64,000 bases of DNA from Diploscapter coronatus (taxonomy: Eukaryota; Nematoda; Chromadorea; Rhabditida; Rhabditidae). The stretch is taken from positions 1,984,001-2,048,000 of the forward strand of contig OZ038422.1 of the NCBI GenBank assembly GCA_964036155.1, read 5' to 3'. The notes under the pieces were generated by a model. The model was not told where the DNA came from, did not search any database, and saw nothing but the letters and a program-made list of their open reading frames with translations. The translations under genes and the position numbers were made by a program. Below, in pieces: positions 59,001-64,000 of the stretch; within the stretch, counting starts at the first letter, position 1, and the number at the start of each line of letters is the position of its first letter.

Positions 59001-61260
59001 AGTGACCGCGGAGTCGAGGCAACTGAGCCAGACGTGGCCTATCACGGCAGGGCCAATTTCAATACTGTCAAGGTTAGCTAGGATAAACGAGGAAGAAAGA
59101 GAACTAACTGATATGGATTGCTTCTCTGTTTAGCAGTAGAAGAATCGTTTTGGAGGTATAAATGAATATCTTCAAGTTCTCTGGGAAAATCAAATATTAG
59201 ATTTGTAGAAATTTGTTTAGAAATGAATAAGTTGGAAAATCTCGAGTTCTTGGAGAGTTAATTTTAGCGATGGTATTGAGAATGAAAAATGGAATTTTCT
59301 TAGTAACGCGATAAAATGTAGGACTTGGAGGATTCAAATGATTAGTTTATTGCAGGCCATCTTCGAAGAGGCCAAGACCCAGGGCATCAAATTCCTGTTC
59401 TTCATTAGCGAGACCGCTGTCAAGCTGCACGGTTTGGATATTCACTGATTATGCTCGGGAAGTGATGAATGTTTCAGACCAGATCAAGCTGATGGAGCTG
59501 GAATACCAGGTCCTGACTCAGGAAATCGACTACTCCAAGATGAAGAACACGGTCATGAAGAACCAAAGGGACACACTCACCAATGTGGTCATGAAGGTAA
59601 GGGAATGATGAGGGTTAGATGCTACGAGTACTTCCTCTTGAGGATGGAGAAAATGGCATTTGAGAGGCAAGTATTCGCACTCGCGATTTTCACTTTTGTT
59701 TTCTCTTCATTTACATTTCCAACATCGAAATTCGATTGAAAAAGAGTAAAAGGAACAGGTGAGAATCGCACTTGAAGCAGAGAAAGGGGAATACTCTTTC
59801 CTGTCTGAATTTCGACCCATTGTTTGCAATCATGGTCAGATAAATGTGTAACAGTCGATGATTGTAATTCTGCAGATCAACGCGAAGTGCGGTGGTCTGA
59901 ACCACGAGCTGACTCTGCACGGCCTGAAGACGCAGACCAAGTCTCCGATCGAGTCGCCCAACTGCCTCATCCTCGGATTCGAGATGTTCGCCACTGCTTC
60001 TGAGGTCTGCCAACAACCAATTCCTGAATGAAATTCACAAAAATTAATCTAGCTTTTCTTAGCAACTTTCCAAGTTGCAAAATAACTTGAATTTTGGAAG
60101 GGCTATTGATTTCTTACAGGCACCCTGTCTGGGATTCGCTGCCAACTACGGAGCCAATCTGCAGTACTTCAAGGGAGACTATCGCTTCTGTGACACCAAG
60201 AATTCTGAGGTTGGATGAAAATTATAGAGGCAGATTGGATACGGAATGACCATCCTTCAGGCTCTGGCCACGTGCATTCGCGATATCTGCAAGACGGTTG
60301 TGGCCGAGGCGATTGCCGCGAGGAAGATTGCCATCAACCAACTGATTGTCTACCTGAATGGGCCCAGCGAAGGCTCCTTCAAAGATGTGAGTCAATCGAG
60401 CAGAAATGAGGGAGGGAATTAATGCCATGCTTTCAGCTAATCACTGTGGTCACTCCGCGCATCGAGGAGGCCATTTTCCCATCCAAGCAGATCACCATCA
60501 TCGTCGCCTCCAAGTCCCACAACGAGAGAATCTTCCAGCAGGTTTGTTTGCAACTCTTATTCTTGACAATCTGAAAAAGTTATCAATAACATGTATAAAC
60601 AATGGCGAATTTTCAAATCCAACGAGTTTTGTTTATCCCACCTCTTCATTCCATTTTCTTTCCAGAACTTCTTTGGAGAGAATGTGACGAAGCAGAACAT
60701 TCCGAGCGGAACAGTCATTGACACTCACATTGTTTCCCCAGTGATCACAGAGTTCTACATGAACTCGCACTTGGCTTTCCAGGTACATTTCATAGGAATT
60801 CCTTGATGATAATTTGAATTTCTTGAAGGGCACGGCCAAGAGCGTGAAGTACTCCGTCATCCACGACCAGATTGGCTACGACCTGAACACGATTGAGGTA
60901 AGAGTTGTCATCTGATTGCCTTCAAACATCCTTGTTTGAATTTCAGTGCCTCACTCATCTGCTCTCGTTCATGCACAACATTGTCAACCTGGCCACGGCT
61001 CTGCCCGCGCCTCTGCTGGTCGCTGACAGATGTGCCAAGAGAGGAAGGAACAACAGCATCGCCAAGTGAGATCACTTCAATCCTAACGAATTTAAACGAG
61101 AACTGCAGGTACGGCTCTGGTTTTGACGGTCCTGTCGACTTTGAGAGACTCAACTCCGCTTTAACCTACAGCAACAAACCGCTCAGAAAGGTGCACACAG
61201 CTTGTTCAAAACGTTTTCATTCACTCATTCTTCAATTTTCAGATCCGCTTCAACGCGTGA
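56100..61260 (+). CDS. WAGO-type (worm-specific) Argonaute, slicer residues replaced
   Basis: Small-RNA-guided silencing protein. About 21 exons: 56100-56353, 56404-about 56558, about 56605-56805, about 56853-56914, about 57087-57338, about 57731-57910, about 58193-58338, and so on to a last exon 61244-61260 ending IRFNA, TGA. It starts MSELPDVSKMSISKGMAAVY. The N-domain includes VTYGQCNHFMLKAPNGFG; PAZ-like KYNIKLCYPQYFTVSPKS; MID KMLPKWKWHILYGGQP; PIWI INAKCGGLNHELTLHG. PIWI motifs are CLILGFEMFATAS (E where slicers have D), VYLNGPSEGSF (N for D) and PAPLLVADRCAKRGR (D for H). The DEDH tetrad is therefore lost, as in most WAGO-clade Argonautes that use RNA-polymerase-made 22G RNAs. The reading is confident because frames join throughout. 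Confidence 0.9.
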
Positions 61261-61466
61261 ATCTGCAGCAGCGGCATCGGCTTCTCTACCACTTCACTCC
61301 CAAGATCAATCAATTCTTTTTCATTTCCCCAAGCAAATTTAAGTATTTCTTTCGCCAATCATCATCAATCTTCTCAGAATAAATTTGTTATTCATTTTTT
61401 GCTCCGTTTATTTGCAAGAAATTGATCTTTTGTATAGCTTTCTTCAAGATACCATTTCCAAGAAGG

Positions 61467-61619
61467 TACCCAGCATAATAGGTCATGGGCCATAATGGCG
61501 CCATTATGGGGCCATAGCCCAGGGTCATGGCACATCGATGTCCCCATATGGGCCCATGACCCCCTATTTTTATGGGCCATAATGGCGCCATTATGGCCCA
61601 TGACCTATTATGCTGGGTA
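61467..61619. mobile_element. 153-bp palindromic MITE, TACCCAGCATAATAGG ends
   Basis: Nearly the whole element is one palindrome. Its arms, TACCCAGCATAATAGGTCAT continuing into GGGCCATAATGGCGCC, repeat in complement at the right. Inner palindromes ATAATGGCGCCATTAT occur in both arms. It inserted in the 3' flank of the Argonaute gene. Confidence 0.9.
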
Positions 61620-61675
61620 TACACATTTAACTTGGAATATTTTTACGATTTTAAAGCCCCTTTTCAGGTATTTGA

Positions 61676-62400
61676 TGTGAGAATCCAGTTAGAGCATACG
61701 ATAATCTCACTCTACAATAGTTGCATATCTACCCGTAGATATCTCACCCCGAATCTCTATAAATATCCCAGCTTGTCATTAATAAACGTTTTCGTACTCA
61801 TCACTTTGTATTCACCTTCCTTGCACACAGCACACTCCTCTGCAGTCTTCCGAGGTCAAACAGAACTCAACTGGCGACCACGTAACTAGTAAACGGACGC
61901 TAAACGAAGGATCGGTGACAAAAACAAAATGACCGAAAACCGCAATCCAAATACATCGCAAACCTCACAACCTTCACATTCCAACTCTTCTCTGGCAAAC
62001 GTGCCTACTTTTGCAAACCAAAATCGGTTTTCGCAAATTAATAATGACAAATATCTTCTTGTAAAAAGCCCTGGGTCGTACATCCCCGGTACCAGCTGGC
62101 GAATTTGGCATCGAAAATTTAACAACTTCTGCACTTTGAGGAAAATCACCGACGATGGAGCTGACTTTGCAATCAGTTTTTATTATTTTGTTACATTACT
62201 CTAATTTTAGTGGGAATACTTCCTCTTAATTATTCTTGGCCTATTTAATCTGATTCAACTGGTTTATTTCTTCTTATCTGTGCTAAAAGGGATCAACAGA
62301 CTATCTTCGCTGAACTGCAGGAAGTCGCTATGGAATCTTACCGGGACAATCTTCTGGAGGTGAAAAAGCAATTCCTTCAATCTAGCCCTCAGGTCGTTTA
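61676..62400 (+). mobile_element. LTR retrotransposon 5' end: LTR, PBS and gag remnant
   Basis: TGTGAGAATCC begins a probable LTR with TATA (CTATAAATATCC) and AATAAA (about 61782). TGGCGACCACG at 61872 is a typical primer-binding site right after it. The gag-like frame starts MTENRNPNTSQTSQPS at 61929 and holds PGTSWRIWHRKFNNFC. It ends by about 62204 without zinc knuckle or pol. This is a truncated Gypsy-type element, judged from the PBS. Confidence 0.6.
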
Positions 62401-62962
62401 GACCATTATTTAATTTTACTTTGATTATATATGTACACACTATGACAACTACCGTGTCCGATCAATTTTTCTGAGAGGGTGAAGCGAAGACGTTATCGAA
62501 CAAAAATACGACTGTTAGTCGGGATGCTGTATTTGTATTTGCTAGAACACCTAGAATTAATAAGTTTTATTCCTTTCAGTGGTAGCTCCCAATAAAAATC
62601 CTAAAACAACAACAGTCCCTCTCCCCAAAAGTTTCAACCCAGGGCGAATTAAGCTCCGCCCTAAAGCGAGACATTAGAGATCGCCAGAGAAAGAGGAAAC
62701 TGTCAGCCTTCCCACGTCATTGATCGGGGATTGGGCTGAAGAAAAATGCAATGAGATTAGGAAAAAAGGTGCGAACGCACACACACAATTAGTAACTACA
62801 ATTTTTATTTGATTTTCTTAATCTAATTTTTTAATTTTTTTTGTGATTGAAATACTAAAGCAGGATAACGTTTGTGAATAAGCGGATAGATAGTCAGCAA
62901 ATTAATAATAAAATCAAGCGAATAAGTCATTAGCGAAGTAATGTAATTCGATCAATCATGAA

Positions 62963-63565
62963 TCAATTATGATCTTGTCTTCTTCTTTTATTTGGCACTT
63001 CCTGTTCTACTGTTGATAAACTTGGTCCCGGTTGGATTGGTTCTATTTCTGTATCGAATACAAATCCTGGTGTCGCTATTTCTCTGGCTGCCTTTTGATT
63101 TTGTAGAACTGCAGTTTGTATTGCTCGTGGATTTAAGTAGTCGCAATAGAGTCGATTATGAACTATTCCAAACTCTTGGCAATTAAAATTGCCGCAGCCT
63201 AAGTATGGTTTCTTGTTCGCCACTGGACAAGTTGCTGCTTGGTGTGGGAATTGTTGATTCATTTGACTTGCTTAATCATTTGACTTTTGATATAATAGTG
63301 AATTTGACTTACAACAACAGAAGCGACATAGTTTGTGTTGCTCATACATCTGTTCGGCGAGCTCTCTTGATACTGCTGTTCCGCAGAGATTGTTAAAGTG
63401 TCCAGATCCTTTGCACCACAAACAAACATTTACATCCTGAAAAAACTCAATCCTTTCTTGCGCAATCATTCGTCTTCTTGCTTCCTCTCTCAGACGCTCG
63501 AGTTCATCTAATTTTGCCAATTCCTCAGGTGTTATTTGTTTCTTTTGTCTTGGTAACTTCGGCAT
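62963..63565 (-). CDS. Small CCHC zinc-knuckle protein
   Basis: Two exons, 63565-63313 and 63270-62963, with a 42-bp intron, join in frame to give about 186 residues. After a charged helix (ITPEELAKLDELERLREEAR) the protein has CLWCKGSGHFNNLC, which fits C-x2-C-x4-H-x4-C exactly. It then has a second Cys/His cluster (CRFCC; CPVANKKPYLGCGNFNC; HNRLYCDYL) and a basic tail KRRRQDHN. The pattern suggests RNA or single-stranded nucleic-acid binding. It could be a domesticated gag-like gene, given the LTR fragment beside it, but orientation and sequence do not link the two. Confidence 0.55.
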
Positions 63566-64000
63566 CTGTACGATCTAAATTCCTTTATCAATCTTGGATT
63601 ATTTTAATTTAAACAATATAAATGCGATTTTTCACGATAAATTTGATTAAATAAATAAATGAATTTAATAATTTGACGACTTAAAGGTCTTTAAGCATGT
63701 AGATTCTGATGATGATAATGTATTTTATATATAAATAATAGATTTAATATATAGGTTAATAGAGTTATATAATTAGTATATTGAATAATGAATTTATAGT
63801 TCCAATGATTTTAGTTATTAGTTATCAAATGGCTGCTTTAACAGCTAGCGGAATAATATATCTGATTATAAGATAGATAAATATTCCAATAATTAACGTG
63901 GCTCCTGCGATGGATATGAAATTTTCAATCGTTACTTTCAAATGACTAAAAATCCAGGCATTTCTACCTTTTCTGAAGATGATTCATCCTGTTTTTTGGT
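63566..64000. other. AT-rich end of window, no gene seen
   Basis: Upstream flank of the CCHC gene. Long A/T stretches and no open frame of note. Confidence 0.5.

Overview
The window is eukaryotic and almost certainly from a rhabditid-type nematode. It is AT-rich, its genes carry many short introns with TTTCAG-like acceptors, and its gene families are typically nematode: a DEG/ENaC degenerin channel, divergent F-box genes, serpentine-receptor fragments and a WAGO-type Argonaute. No species is claimed. All gene models were spliced by eye from reading frame, GT/AG sites and phase, so exon edges are hand calls.

Layout. 122-3482 (+) is a 5'-truncated DEG/ENaC channel. 4377-5099 (+) is a short START-like protein. 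5.1-7.7 kb is repeat-rich. 7764-14343 (-) is the most unusual gene: about 25 exons that all keep frame, with a signal peptide, a duplicated Thr/Pro-rich region, an acidic tract, two DNA/RNA non-specific endonuclease-like domains and a run of C2H2-like zinc fingers. 17584-21046 (-) is an F-box gene. 21.3-23.1 kb is a decayed Polinton/Maverick. 23785-25803 (-) is a kelch protein. 26.4-28.2 kb holds a duplicated receptor fragment and a rearranged mariner. 28676-29289 (-) is SUMO. 30432-31805 (-) is a chromo-like protein, preceded by a 97-bp minisatellite. 34264-37022 (+) is a Gln-rich probable nuclear protein. 38297-41490 (+) is a multi-finger C2H2 protein. 42673-45399 (-) is a second F-box gene. 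47106-51442 (-) is a terminal nucleotidyl/uridylyltransferase with an RG-rich tail. 51.4-56.1 kb is a nested repeat region containing a complete short LTR element and possibly a small gene. 56100-61260 (+) is a WAGO-like Argonaute that looks slicer-dead. 61.4-63.6 kb holds a palindromic MITE, an LTR/gag fragment and a CCHC-knuckle gene.

Functional themes. The terminal uridylyltransferase and the Argonaute sit side by side, and both families act in nematode small-RNA silencing. SUMO, the chromo-like protein, the Gln-rich protein and the C2H2 protein are chromatin or transcription related, but no operon-like spacing links them. Much of the intergenic and intronic space is made of small inverted-repeat elements. 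Several retain target-site duplications, which shows recent movement.
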